Assembly: GCA_030765065.1 (NCBI GenBank)
Contig: CM060989.1
Location: 39,609,501 to 39,673,500, forward strand
Direction of reading: 5' to 3'
Origin: Deroplatys truncata
Taxonomy: Eukaryota > Arthropoda > Insecta > Mantodea > Mantidae
DNA: 64,000 nt
Shown: positions 20,690 to 32,164 of the stretch, in pieces
How the letters are laid out: each line of letters opens with the position of its first letter
Position numbering within the stretch: the stretch's first letter is position 1
Made by a program: the position numbers and the translations under genes
Notes under the pieces: model-generated
Told to the model about the DNA's origin: nothing
The model's database searches: none
The model's input: only the letters and a program-made list of their open reading frames with translations

Positions 20690-21400
20690 ATTTTCTAGTC
20701 TGCGAATAGCTGAACTGAAAAACGAAACGTCGGATAAATACCACACTTGGTATTTAAGGTTAGTACCCTACAAAATGCGACACGCACATTTTCAGGAAAA
20801 TCCTCCCACCCCAAACTACTCTTTACATGGACTTTTTTCGGAATTGTTGATTTCCTCAAAAATGGCTCTAACAATTTGATTAAAATATCATACATTAAAG
20901 ATATATACATGACAAATAAAATGTATATTTTGAATTTTCTGGGAATAGCCTGTGAAGTCCTCTTCATTCAGAAGGAATTTTGTATAATCTTCTATAACTC
21001 GTAAACGTTAAGCAATAGACGAAAACGTACTGCATAAACAATGTAGATCCTTTTTAAAACACAGTTTATTTCAAGTAACCTTTTGTGACATCACCATTTC
21101 CGAGATAACCGTTATTAACGATTCGGATTGTTCAATACTTAATCATTTTTTTCAGGTCCTGTTGATTTTCAATTGTTTCTCGCGATGTCATAGCATTATA
21201 AGGCCAGCGTGTAGCGTCCAGTTCTAAAATATTTGGCTATCATTGTTTCTATAACGAAATGTGTAATGGAGCTATTTCCGGGAAGGTTTATCTGGATTGA
21301 GATGAAGTATATAGGAAAATGAACTTTCGTAAGAATAATTTGTATACCACCAATAAGTGATAGAGGGTAGAGGAAGTCATGTGAATGTAACATCAGATTT
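20690..21400 (+). mobile_element. Old Fam-H, continuation to 3' end
   Basis: Core and 3' half of the older subfamily. It ends GGTAGAGGAAGTCATGTGAATGTAACATCAGATTT and is followed at once by another Fam-H start. Confidence 0.8.
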
Positions 21401-21403
21401 CCA

Positions 21404-21688
21404 CTTTCTCTACTACTTACCTATAGTAAGTAGAGAAGCATTGCTTTACTCCCAAAAAATACGACAGAGAGATTTCACTGGAAATATACGTTTTGAGGTC
21501 CAATAAATAAAAAACATACTACTATACAAAAAATGTATATCTGTTTAAACACAGAATTTATTTCAAGTAACTTATTTGTGGTATCAGCAATTTTCGAGAT
21601 ATCCGTTATTGGTTTAAATTTTTCAATATTTGTCTTTTTAAAGTGTTGCGGGTTTTCAGTTGTTTCTTGTGATGTCGTGGAAAGGTAA
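21404..21688 (+). mobile_element. Fam-H with internal deletion
   Basis: Has the 5' terminus with an extended palindrome (TACTTAC-CTATA-GTAAGTA). It jumps from the block before the TG tract to the region after the core. It is cut at the right by a SINE-B insertion. Confidence 0.75.
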
Positions 21689-21701
21689 AGGCACGTATTA
21701 C

Positions 21702-21948
21702 AAAATGAAATTGAGATTTTATTTATGGACGCTCTAACTACTATGGTCCTTAATGCCCCATTCTATATTGGGCGTGAAATTTTGCTCAGAGGCCTCTATC
21801 AGGCTTGAGGTTCTTTTAGGTCACGGGACCACCGACTTTACTGCCCTTCCGAAGGAAACCTTGCTAAGGATTTTTACGCCCTAAAAAATGAACCCGCGAC
21901 TTCGGGAAGTAGAGGCTCCCATGGTACTCCTAGACCACAGAGGATGAC
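21702..21948 (-). mobile_element. SINE-B (family description)
   Basis: Minus-strand copy flanked by a target duplication AGGCACGTATTAC at 21689-21701 and AGGCACATATTAC at 21949-21961. In SINE orientation the family starts with a tRNA-like head (CCTCCGTGGTGTAGTGGTTA as A box, GCGGGTTCAAACCC as B box). Then come CTTAGCATGGCTTCCTTCGG, AAAGAACCTCAAGCCTGATA and AATATAGAATGGGA, ending GAGCGTCCATAAATAAAACT. Other copies are at 6597, 23207, 28194, 34143, 40972, 52838 and 62757. Confidence 0.88.
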
Positions 21949-21961
21949 AGGCACATATTAC

Positions 21962-22184
21962 GGAGGGACCCCCCGAAACCGGGGCAGAGCATGCATGTAG
22001 CCAATGTGGCCCTTTATACTTCGAATGTAACCCCTTAGAGGAAGCGATTGGTGGAGGGACCCGAAGGGTGAACAGAATCCGTGGAGACGATGTGGACAAG
22101 CTTGCTCGGGGTCCCTAACGTTTCTAGATCGAACAAATACGCTGCCTCATAAGGCCTAACCCTCGGAGTATCTGAATTAGCAAT
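21962..22184. other. Unassigned GC-richer stretch
   Basis: Starts GGAGGGACCCCCCGAAACCGG directly after the SINE-B duplication. No known family recognised. Confidence 0.35.
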
Positions 22185-22363
22185 TAAATTATTCAGGTTG
22201 AAGAGGAATTCATAACCTATTCTCAGACAATTCAAGATGTACACTTTATTATTATGCAAATATTTCAAACATGTGGATTTTAAGGTAAACCGTTAGAGCC
22301 ATTTTTGGGAAAAACAGAAATAACAAAAATTTGCCATGTAACGTATAGTTTACGGTGGGGGAA
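22185..22363 (-). mobile_element. Old Fam-H, left of SINE-D
   Basis: Minus-strand core region (GTTAGAGCCATTTTTGGGAAAA, then the GGTGGGGGAATTTT block), interrupted by SINE-D and resumed at 22680. Confidence 0.7.
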
Positions 22364-22676
22364 TTTTATTTTCCATTTATATGCCGCCTTTTAACATCTA
22401 AGGTCATAGCGGCGTCCTTGCCTTTGCAAAATTGCTCATTGGCAACGATGTTCACTCGTTCACTATTGATATGATCTGTGGGTTTGTTTACGTTGGGTTT
22501 TCTTTATAAAAGTTATATTCACACACACACATTTACAATCTCACTCACACTTACAGACTCTAGCGAGGATGGGGAATGATTCTGACTAAGAAAAATTACC
22601 ACCCTCCACCCGGGAATCGAACCCGGGACCTCAGTATTTGGAACCGAGCATGCTAACCACCAGACCACAGAGGAGT
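22364..22676 (-). mobile_element. SINE-D, with a LINE-like tail
   Basis: The head on the minus strand is strongly tRNA-like (TGTGGTCTGGTGGTTAGCAT, GGTTCGATTCC), and the T-stem is paired. The 3' end (complement of 22376-22410) reads CGCTATGACCTTAGATGTTA, close to the 3' end of the LINE at 16135-16154. Imperfect direct repeats GGGGGAATTTT and GGGGGATTTT flank the insertion in Fam-H. It is not a functional tRNA: the anticodon loop is too long and it has a 230-base tail. Confidence 0.75.
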
Positions 22677-22679
22677 AGA

Positions 22680-22862
22680 GGGGGATTTTCTTGAAAAGTC
22701 TTCCTGTAGCATCCTTGGAAGGTACTGAAGTTTGGTATTTATCCAACATTTTATTTTTGAGTTATACATTCATAGACACGCCACACGGACCTTTATCTAA
22801 AATACGTTTTTTTTAGGATTCAGAGAATCTCAAAGCCTGCATTTCCCATGAAATTTCTAGTA
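22680..22862 (-). mobile_element. Old Fam-H, right of SINE-D
   Basis: Continues the minus-strand copy: GGGGGATTTTCTTGAAAAG, the GGTACTGAA...TTTGGTATTTATCC block, no TG tract left, then the 5' part. Confidence 0.7.
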
Positions 22863-22950
22863 CAAGATGTATTGCATTCCACACAAAAAATCGATATTCA
22901 GATTTCTGTAGAAATACGCGCTTTGAAGTCTCCTGAATAAAACAAATCTT
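22863..22950 (+). mobile_element. Fam-H 5' fragment
   Basis: GTATTGCATTCCACACAAAAA through CTCCTGAATAAAA in plus orientation, directly joined to minus-strand pieces on both sides. Confidence 0.6.
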
Positions 22951-22954
22951 ATTC

Positions 22955-23206
22955 GTCTCATTCACACAACTTTCTCTACTCCTATCCTTTATTAGTGGGT
23001 ATACAAATTATTCTTACCATAGTTAATTTTGTTTATCTACTTCATTTTAATGGAGATAAACCGCTGAGGAAATAGAGCGATAGTTAATAAACGGGAGTTG
23101 AAAAGAATTATAAAATATTGAAGAAGTCGAACCATTAATAACGTTATCTCGAAAATGGCTAATGTCACGAAAAAAATTATCTGAAATAAATTTTGAAAAA
23201 TTAAAT
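22955..23206 (-). mobile_element. Old Fam-H fragment, left of SINE-B
   Basis: CTCATTCACACAACTTTCTC (tail and 3' inverted repeat) through the ATTATCTGAAATAAATT segment. SINE-B interrupts it and it resumes briefly at about 23488-23515. Confidence 0.7.
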
Positions 23207-23487
23207 TGAGTTTTATCTATGGACGCTCTTTAACTGCTGTGATCCTTAGCATCCCATTCTATATTGGGCATGAAAGACCGGAAATTTTGCTCAGAGGCCT
23301 CTTTATCAGGCTTGAGGTTCTTTTACGTGCCTAAATCTACGACACGGGACCACCGGCTTTACTTCTCTTCCGAAGGAACCAATGCTAAGAATCTTTACTC
23401 CGAAAAAATCCATCGCCCTCCGCCGGATTTGAACCCGCGACCTCGGGAACTAGAGCGAGCATGGTAACCACTACACCACGGAGGACA
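23207..23487 (-). mobile_element. SINE-B with target duplication
   Basis: Nearly full-length minus-strand copy. The flanks share GAAATAAATT(T/A)TG, a duplication of about 13 bases inside old Fam-H. Confidence 0.85.
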
Positions 23488-23519
23488 ACGAAATAAATTA
23501 TGCTTTTAAAGAGATCTGT

Positions 23520-24250
23520 ACTTCTGATTTGATTAAAGCATCATATGTTTAAGATATTTCATGGCAAATAAAATGTATGTCTCGTCTCTTCTGGGAATAG
23601 CTTGTGAAGTTATCTTCATTCGGAAGGAGCTTTGTATAATCTTATTTAATTGATAAACGTTAAATGATAGACGGAAGTGCACTACACAAAATATGTAGAT
23701 CTCTTTAAAACACGAAATTGATTTCATATAACGTTTTTCGTGACATTCAGCCTTTTCGAGATATCTGTTATGAATGATTCGATTTGTTCAATACTTTGTC
23801 ATTCTTTTCATTCATACTTTCATTCTTGAATTTTCTGGCAATAGTCCCTGAAGTCCTCTTCATTCTGAATGACTTTTGCGTAACTGGTAAACCGTAAGAG
23901 ACAGACAAAAATTTACTGCGGAAAAAATGTAAATCTAGTTAAAGCATACAAATCATGTCAAATACATACATAGTGCGGAGTCAACCATTTCCAGATACCC
24001 CTTGCTATTGGTTTGGATATTAAAATACTCTTGCTTTTCTCAAATGGGAAGTGGATTTCGTTTTTTATTTTCTCCTTGTCAAGCAAATAGAATTTCAAAG
24101 CCATCACATGGCGACCAGCTCTTAAAATATTTTACAGCTTAAGCCTCTTGAATTTTCCTGTTCCCATTGTGTCTACAAGAAAATATGTAATAAATGGATT
24201 TCTACAAATATTTATCTCGATTAACATGAAGTAGATAGTGAAATAAGTTT
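23520..24250 (+). mobile_element. Two Fam-H fragments in tandem
   Basis: 23520-23820 is core plus 3' region of the old type. From about 23824 a second piece of the younger type starts at the TTTTCTGGCAATAGTCCCTG block and runs to ATGAAGTAGATAGTGAAATAAG, just short of its 3' inverted repeat. Confidence 0.65.
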
Positions 24251-24252
24251 TT

Positions 24253-25081
24253 ACTTTCTCTACCACGTACATAGAGAAGGTATTGCATTTTACCCAAAAA
24301 TGATATACCGAGGTTTCATTAGAAATATGTTTTGAGGCACCTGAATTAAAAAAAATAATTTTTAGAAAAAGATCGGTGTGTGTGTGTTATGAACAGCATA
24401 AATTAAAAACGAAAAGTCGAATAAATATCAAACTTCGTATTTGGATTCAGTATTTTCTAAAATATACGACATGAAGATGTCCAAGAAAGCCTCCCTACCC
24501 CAAACTACCCTTTATATGGAAGATTTTTCGAAATGTTTGATTTCCTAAGAAATTGCTCTAACGATTTTGATTAAAATACCAGGTATTTACATAACAAATA
24601 AAATATATATCTTGAATTTTCTGGGAATAGCCTCTGAAGTCGTCATCATTCGGAAGGAATTTTGTGCAAGCCTGTATAACTGGTAAACGTCAAATGATAA
24701 GACGAAAATGTACTGCACAAAAATTTTAGTTCTCTTTAAAACACATAACTTATGTCAAATAACTTTTTGTGGCATAAGCCATTTGTGAAATATCTGTTAT
24801 TGATGGTTCAAATTGTTCATTACTTGGCAACTCTTTTAAAGTCTGTCTACATTCAGCTATTTTTCACGATTGCATGGAAACAGTATGGCATCTTAAGGCC
24901 AGCATATAGCGTCCAGTTCTTAAAAAATTAACTATCGCTGTTTCCTTTGTATCTATAACGAAATGTGTTTACCGCGATTAAAATGAAGTAGATAAAAAAT
25001 TAACTTTCGTAAGTATAATTTTTATATCCCTAATAAACGATTGGAGGTAGAGAAAACTGTGTGAATGTAACACATCAGAAC
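24253..25081 (+). mobile_element. Old Fam-H complete copy
   Basis: Complete older-subfamily copy of about 830 bases, with only GTGTGTGTG at the microsatellite position. It shows that the TG tract is short in old copies. It ends GGTAGAGAAAACTGTGTGAATG, ACACATCAGA. Confidence 0.8.
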
Positions 25082-25850
25082 TTTTTAATGTATTTTTGGT
25101 ATCTCGGTCATTCTTCCAAGCATTTAATTCCGATGTTGAAATATCACATGGAAGCGAAGGTTGCAGAAACGCTACAAGGGGTGCAAAGTTAAATATGTTC
25201 CGAGTCCCCCAAGCAGACTTGATGGCACCTCACGAAGGCGGTGTTACCGTATCTGTAGGGCCCCAGGTTGGCGGGAACCCGCGGTCTCACCACCGGAGGA
25301 CATTTTCCGGGCGCCGGCTAAGCAAAGGGAGAGAGCGATGACTCAACCGCCTCCGATCGATCTCCACACACCCCCCAGGAGACGCAGGCCGACAGCCACC
25401 ACCACTGACGCACCAAGTTTTACCCCTCATGCCGGCGATGACTCATTCATACAGTAGTGGTTGTATCGCGCGGTTCGTCATTGATTCTTACTTCCTGGAA
25501 ATTCTGCTCTCGCTTCCCAGGGATGCTGAGTCCCGCCTACGTTATTCATTCTTCTTTCTTAATGCAGCAGAGGGTGTGTGTGCTTTATTTAGGCGTTGCC
25601 AACTAGCCACTGGTAGCAAACTTTTGTTGTTCGCGTTTTACTTCTGACACACAATTTGATATGAGGAATAAGTTAATTGTAATCAAAACAACACTCCTTG
25701 CAAGCATTGGTAATACCTGACCGATTAGCACCAGCTCGCGCGGACTGGTTATTGTTATTAATTATTATTATTAAATATCAAATACAGGCAAAGGAACACT
25801 ATTTTATAATTACATTAGGTTATAGTTTAAGAATAAATAAGAAAAAAATT
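25082..25850. other. Unassigned, with a GC-rich core
   Basis: 25190-25440 is markedly GC-rich (GGCGGGAACCCGCGG, TTTTCCGGGCGCCGGC) inside an AT-rich region. Frames across it are short and unrecognised. The remainder is featureless. Confidence 0.4.
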
Positions 25851-25928
25851 CTGATGTCATGCATTCACATGACTTTCTCTATCTTTTATATTTTATTAGT
25901 GGGTATCAATCTATCCTTATGAAAGACT
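25851..25928 (-). mobile_element. Fam-H 3' tail fragment
   Basis: CTGATGTCATGCATTCACAT, GACTTTCTCTATC: the minus-strand 3' end, abutting the next copy. Confidence 0.6.
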
Positions 25929-25931
25929 AAT

Positions 25932-26132
25932 ACTTTCTCTACCACGTACCTAGTAGGTAGTGAAGATATTACATTCCACCCAAAAATTCGATACAGAGAT
26001 TTCACCGAAACTACATGTTTTTAGACGCCCTGAATCCAAATACATCCTTGGAAACGTGTCCGTGTGCACGTCTGTGAAAGCGTAACTCAAAAACGAAAAA
26101 TCGAATAAATGCCAATCTGGGTATTTGAGTTA
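25932..26132 (+). mobile_element. Old Fam-H, left part
   Basis: Complete 5' terminus (CTACC-ACGTACCTAGTA-GGTAG palindrome) to the GGTATTTGAGTTA block, where a LINE inserted. It continues at 27187. Confidence 0.8.
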
Positions 26133-26133
26133 A

Positions 26134-26202
<69 letters not shown>

Positions 26203-26205
26203 CTT
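26133..26205. repeat. AAT microsatellite (LINE tail)
   Basis: More than 20 AAT units lying exactly between the target duplication and the LINE 3' end, so it is the LINE tail expanded. Confidence 0.95.
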
Positions 26206-27186
26206 TATTGTACTAAGCCATGTACAAGTAAAGCACAAGTAATATGACCAGTATTCAGCCCTGGCTCTTTACCAGTCATATTCATATTACAATACTTCCT
26301 TTTATCTACTTACTTTACTTCCCATTTCTTTAATCCTATTTGCTGATCTGTTCACTGACCAAATCCATTTGTTTTTAACTTTACTCAAGTATTGACCTAT
26401 ACTCTTACCATCTTTTTGAATCATTTCAATTATAGCAATATTTCTATCTACCTTAAACCATTTCTTTTTAATAAACTCTTTTCTCCAAATTTCTGTACCT
26501 TTGCACTTAAATATTACATGTTCGACATCTTCATTTCCACCACATATGGGACATTGATTTTGAGTATACCCTTCCTTAAGCCTCTTACCCTCCATGCTCC
26601 TGTTCTTACCCATGCAATGCTTTCTCGCTCGTCCTTATTTGCATTATCTACATATTTTTCTCTTTCCCATGTGTTTTTATTGGTATATAAAAACTAAGGA
26701 TCTCTTTTCGAATATCATGCTAAATATGTATTGTATTTCTATATCATCTAATCTCCTTGTTACCACTTTCCAAAAGTTATTCACATTATTTTCCCTACTT
26801 CTCCATATCTCTCCAAACCCATTGCTCTAAAAATTGTACCTCACACTATTTATCCATCCAATATTCCCTAAATTTTTTTCTTGGTATTCTAAGCATTGTC
26901 TTACCACATTTTCTTTATCCAAATTTAAAATCTTAAACCAATATTTCATTGCCCTTTCCATTATCTTTCCCTTGCTTGCCACCCTGACCATTTCTATTGG
27001 AGCTACCTGTATTGCAACTGCGTTTGGTAGCCCTAGCATTTCTCTACAAAACATCCTATGTACCTCATCTATACTTTTCCATTCTCCATCAAATCCCCTT
27101 ATTTCAATACCGAACATCATTTTGGCCTCTAATCACCAAACTGTATACTTTCTCAATCCATTTAATATTGATGCAAGGTGGTCTAT
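26133..27186 (-). mobile_element. 5'-truncated LINE with target duplication
   Basis: Minus-strand LINE 3' end flanked by a perfect 12-base duplication GTATTTGAGTTA (26121-26132 and 27187-27198). The 3' tail is a long ATT-type repeat (26133-26205 on the plus strand as AAT). Coding relics on the minus strand: 27120-26827 (FCREMLGLPNAVAIQVAPIE, VRQCLEYQEKN) and 26613-26302, with CPICGGNEDVEHVIFKCKGT (Cys-X2-Cys...His-X4-Cys) as the C-terminal knuckle. At least one frameshift separates them. Target-primed insertion explains the truncation and duplication. Confidence 0.9.
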
Positions 27187-27198
27187 GTATTTGAGTTA

Positions 27199-27850
27199 AG
27201 TATCTTAGAGATGCCATACAAATATTTTCAAGAAAATATCACCACCCCAACTACCCTTTACATAGAAGATGTTTTGAAAATTTTGATGTTCTAAAAAATG
27301 GCTCTAACGATTTTGATTAAAATACGGTATAATAAAGATGTTTACAATGGCAAATAATATATATATATATATATATGGAATTTTCTGGTAATATCCTAGG
27401 AAATCCTCTTCATTCGGAAGGAATTCTGTATAATCTTGTATAAATAATAAACATTAAGCGATAGACCAAAACGTACTGAACAAAAAATGTAGATCCCCTT
27501 AAAACACACAATTTATATAAAATAAGTTTTTGTAGTATAAACTATTTCCAAAATATCCGTTATTAATGGTTCGAGTTGTTCGTTACTAGGTCATTATTTT
27601 AACGTCCTGTCAACATTCAGTTGCTTTTCACAATTGCATGGAAACGTTATAGAATTTTAAGGCCAGCATATAGCGACCAGTTCTTAAACATTTGTCTATC
27701 ATTATTCCCTTTGTATCTATGACGAAATGTGTAATGTAGCTATTTATGCAAAGGTTTATGTGAATTAAAATGAAGTAGATAGAAAAGCTTTAGTTAGAAT
27801 AATTTGTATAACCACTAATAAGCGATAGAGGGTAGAGAAAGTCATTGAAG
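27199..27850 (+). mobile_element. Old Fam-H, right part
   Basis: Core and 3' half after the LINE, through GGGTAGAGAAAGTCATTG. The stem-loop tail is lost. A short TA repeat is at 27360-27376. Confidence 0.75.
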
Positions 27851-28193
27851 GTATCGTATAGGTATTTTTATACTATGAGTAAGACAAACCAAGAGAAGAA
27901 TAATCAAACCTCTCGACGACTTTATCCCGTAGGAAATACTATTACTTCCAAGATTAATTTGCAATAAAACGAATAATTGCACTGATTCCGTGCACCATGT
28001 GATTCAACACTATAACCATAAAATTCGTGTCATATGCCCAAAGAACCATAAAGCATGCTTATATCCGTAGGTTCTGCTATGCAACAGAATCAGTTGCTAG
28101 CCTACCTACTGGAAACAGATATGTAGTTTTTATTGAAGAAAACAGCAGAAGCTTGGGATTAACCTAAGAACAAAATACTTCCAATCGACAGTG
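27851..28193. other. Unassigned DNA
   Basis: No repeat or coding signal recognised. Confidence 0.35.
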
Positions 28194-28470
28194 TCGTTCT
28201 CCGCGGTGTAGTGGCTCTCTAGCTCCTGAGGTCGCGGGTTCAAACCCGGCGGAGGGCGATGGATTTTTTTCCGTCGTAAAGATTCTTAGCATGGCTTCCT
28301 TCGGAAGCGAAGTAAAGACGGTGGTCCCGTGTCGTAGATTTGCGGCACGTAAAAGAACCTCAAGCCTAATAAAGAGGCCTCTGGACAAAATTTCCAATGT
28401 TTCACGCCCAATATAGAATGGGACGCTAAGGACCACAGCAGTTAAAGAGCGTCCATAAATAAAACTTAAT
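28194..28470 (+). mobile_element. SINE-B full-length
   Basis: Head TCTCCGCGGTGTAGTGGCTC and B box GGGTTCAAACCCGG, followed by the complete body to GCGTCCATAAATAAAACT. The minus-strand frame 28164-28436 is a translation of this repeat, not a gene. Confidence 0.88.
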
Positions 28471-28667
28471 TCTTCTATTCTGTGAACAGTTAGTACTGCT
28501 AATTCGGGGCATTACCAGCCAGATAAAATCCAGCTTATAAGAACGGATCTTTAAATTTTATACGATTACTTCCTTAGATTTTTGCTTATGTTTTTTTTTT
28601 GTAAATCAGGAACCTGAAAATCCAACGCCCTTAGTTAAGTGTTGATTTGCCTATTCTATGCGCCAAC

Positions 28668-29367
28668 AGCGTAACTAAAAAACGAAAAGTCAGTTAAATA
28701 CCAAACTTGGTATTTAAGTTCAGCATCTTCCAAGGATTCCACACGAAGATTTTCAAGAAAATCACCTTCTCCAGCTAGCCTTTACATGGAACATTTTTCG
28801 GGAATTTTGATTTTCTAAAAAATGACTAACCATTTTGATTAAAATGCCATATATTAAAGATATTTACATGACAAATAAAATATATATATTGAATTTTCTG
28901 GGAAAAGCCTAGGAAGTTCTCTTCATTCAGAGGAAATTTTGTATAACCTTGTATAATTGGTAAACGTTAAGCGATAGACGAAAAACATACCACACAAAAA
29001 ATGTAGATATTTTTAAAACACACAATTTATTTAAAATAAGTCTTTTTTTGCATAAGCCGTTTCTGAGATATCCGTTATTAAAGGTACGAATTGTGCAATA
29101 CTTGTCATTCTTTTTAAGTTACATCGATTTTCAGTTGATTCTGGCGTTTGCATGGAAACAGTATGGAATTTTAAGGTCGGCATATAGCGTCCAGTTATTA
29201 AACGTTTGACTATAATTGTTCTGTTTGTGTCTATACGAAATGTGTAATGTAGCTAGTTTGGCAAAGTTTTATTTGGATTAAAATGTGGTAAATAAAAAAA
29301 AAGCTTTACTAAGAATAAATTGGATAGAAGGTATGGAAAGTCGTGTTAATTTATCACATCAGATTTT
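28668..29367 (+). mobile_element. Old Fam-H, 5'-truncated
   Basis: Starts at CAACAGCGTAACTAAAAAACG, just after where the TG tract would be. It runs to ATCACATCAGATTTTT with a degraded 3' inverted repeat (GGTATGGAAAGTCGTG). Confidence 0.78.
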
Positions 29368-29675
29368 TTATAAGCCTCCCAGGAAGGGGCATCAGCCGTC
29401 TTTCCAATTGCCACGGAGAAATCTTTACACAAAGCAAATTCCACCGTCCCGCGCAACGCACCTACCGCCGTCGCCTGGTCCTTCTATCCTGAAACAAATG
29501 AAAGGAAATGATGGGCCGGAATTTCTGGTAGAAGAGGAACCATTCCAGCATTAGCCTACCGAGCTGGGAAAATCGGGAAAAGACAAAAGCCAGAGTGGCC
29601 GGCCCCACAGGAATCGAACCCGGGACCTCCGAATGCGAGTCACAAGTTGCGCGGAGCCATCTCGTTCGGTCGATA
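29368..29675 (-). mobile_element. SINE-A, minus copy
   Basis: Complement shows the head CGAGATGGCTCCGCGCAACT, CGCATTCGGAGGTCCCGGGTTCGATTCC at 29608-29660, and the body with CGGCCACTCTGGCTTTTGTC. It sits directly at the 3' end of an old Fam-H copy. Confidence 0.75.
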
Positions 29676-30096
29676 TGTACAATAGTGCTATATATCTCCT
29701 GGTGGTAATTCGTAGAAATGTGGGAACTTCGCTACAAGGTTATTTATTACTTTGGCTAATTTTGAAGCAGTATTGTAATCTTATCGCACATCACATTTTT
29801 CTCTTTCTGGGACACGCAAGGCTTGTAGTTGCCTATGGCACCTTTTATTTTTCTCATGTATACGTTTCCCTCACTTCCAGACGCATACACAAACAGCAGC
29901 CTTTTCCTATCCTCATCTATCTCTTCCTCATATATCGTATCTTAAGGTATAACTCTCTTTTCTCACCCCCATTAATATAACCCCATTCTGCCTTTCTGTT
30001 CCTCTGAAGCTTTCTAAAGGTAAACCAGCGCTGTAAATGTCTTCTGCCATCGAATATGAAGAAACAATTTTTGATCAAAAATACTTAAAGTTTGTT
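29676..30096. other. Unassigned DNA
   Basis: A 115-codon frame at 29633-29980 is hydrophobic but begins inside the SINE and matches nothing I know. No other signal. Confidence 0.35.
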
Positions 30097-30178
30097 ACTT
30101 TCTCTACTACCCACCTAGTAGGTAGAGAAGGTATTGCGTTCCATCCAAAACTTCTATTCCAGATTTTACCGAAAAAAA
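30097..30178 (+). mobile_element. Old Fam-H, 5' end left of nested copy
   Basis: 5' terminus ACTTTCTCTACTACCC to GATTTTACCGAAA, where a young copy inserted in the A/T tract. It resumes at 31108. Confidence 0.8.
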
Positions 30179-31107
30179 TCTGATGTGTTACCCTCACATG
30201 ACTTTCTCTACTCTTGTACAAACTATTTTTACAAACTCTTATTCTCCATCTATTTCATATTAATCGAGATAAACATTTGCAGAAACGATCTTTTGACATG
30301 CAAAGAGAATTAAATTTTACACATAGCGACCAGTTCTAAAAATATTTGACTATCGCTTAAGGCCTACTATGTTCCCCTTGTTTTGTATTTGCAAGGGCAA
30401 TGTAGAAATACAGTAGCCTTTAAGCATATACATATCTCTTAATAGCTGGTTTCTAGGTGCAGCTCCATTCCCTTTGCCACAGATTAATACTCTTTGCATA
30501 TCCAAGACAAAAAATGAATAACCAATTCCCATTCGAGAAAATAAGTATTGAAAAGTTTAAGGCAATAACAAGCAATATCTCGAAAATGGTTCACTCAACA
30601 AAAAAATTGTATATGACACAAATTGTGTATTTTAACGCGATATACATTTTCTGTGTACTAAAATTTTGTCTATCTCTTATGGTTTACCAGTTATGCAAAA
30701 GTCGTTCACAATGAATAATTTTGGAGACATTTCCAGAAAATTCAAGATATACATTTTATTTGTCATGAAAATATCTTAAACATATGACATTTTAATCAAA
30801 ATCGTTACAGCTATTTTTGAAAAAATTAAAATTTTCGAAAAATGTTCCATATAAAGGGTAATCTGGGGTGGGGGGATTTTCTGAAAAACCTTCGTGTCGC
30901 ATCTCTGGAAGATACTGAACCTAAATACCAAGTTTGGTGTTTCGTTTCTGTGTTATGATGTTCACACACACACACACACGGACATGTTTCCAAAAATGCG
31001 TTTTTTGGATTCAGGGGGTTTCAAAACATACTTCCGTGAAATCTCGGTATCGAATTTTTGGATGGGATACAATACTTCCCCTACTTACTATACGTAGTAG
31101 AGAAAGT
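30179..31107 (-). mobile_element. Young Fam-H nested in old Fam-H
   Basis: Complete minus-strand copy with a short CA tract (30963-30979). The host copy reads ...ACCGAAAAA before and AAAAATATGTTTTGGG after. Its family consensus, ACCGGAAATA-ATGTTTTGAGG, shows the host was split inside an A-run. Confidence 0.88.
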
Positions 31108-31872
31108 AAAAATATGTTTTGGGTCCCCCTGAATTAAAGAAAAGCATTTTTAGAAAAGGTCTGTGTAAACAGCATAACTCAAAAACGATAAAGTCGGATA
31201 AACACCAAACTTGATATTTAGGTTCAGTATATTCCAAAGATGCGACACGAGGATTTTCATGAAAATATCGCCACCCCAAACTACCATTTACATAGAAAAT
31301 TTTTCAAAATGTCTTATTTTATAAAAAATGACTAAGGATTTTTATTAAAGTACCATATATTCAAGATATATATAAAATAAGATTTAAATTTTAAATTTTC
31401 TGGGAATAGCCTGTGAAGTCCACTACAGTCGGAAGGAATTTTGTATAATTTTGTACAACTGCTAAACGTTAAGCGATAGACGAAAAGTTACTGCACAAAA
31501 ATTGTAGATATATTCAAAACACAATTTATTTAAAATAACTTTTTTTGTAACATCGGCCATTTACGAGATATCCAGTATTAATGGTTAGTATTGTGCATCA
31601 CTTGGTCATTCTTTAAAGTCCTGTCAACATTCAGTTGTTTCTCGCGATTGCATGGAATTTTAAGGCCAGCATATGGCGACCAATTCTTAAACACTTGGCT
31701 GTCGCTATTCCGCTTGTATCTATAACGAAATGTGTAATGTAGCTACTTCCGGAAAGGTTCGATTAATATGAAGTAGATAGGTAAATAAACTTTCGTAAGA
31801 ATAATTTGTATGCCCATTAGTAAACGATAGAGGGCAGAGAAAGTCATGTGAATGTAACACATCAGATTTTTG
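31108..31872 (+). mobile_element. Old Fam-H, remainder
   Basis: Continues the copy begun at 30097 through core, 3' inverted repeat (GGGCAGAGAAAGTCATGTG) and tail ACACATCAGATTTTT. Confidence 0.8.
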
Positions 31873-32164
31873 TTTCAGTATAATAGTATATTGCGATGAG
31901 GGTGAGAAGTGCATTATTGCTGCAGAATCGAGGAGTAGTTTGAAAAGACGATATGAAGTCGAGTCTATTATTTCCGAAATTCTTTTATGTATTTCACATG
32001 CATGTATTGCACACTTTCTTGCACGATCGTGTGTTTTATTATACTGAATAAATAATTATTAATTTAAAAAACGATTTCTAATGAACTAACAATTGGCACC
32101 TCGGATTACCTGGAACGCAATACCGCTGTAACTAATAGGGTGGCTTAGTAAGATACTGTAATTA

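Noticed and set aside
22594..22676. Possible tRNA gene on the minus strand
   Set aside because: Boxes A and B are good, but the anticodon loop is too long, the acceptor stem is imperfect and a 230-base SINE body with LINE-like tail follows.
25096..25457. Two overlapping frames in the GC-rich island
   Set aside because: Two phases are open at once, as expected from base composition. No recognisable motif.
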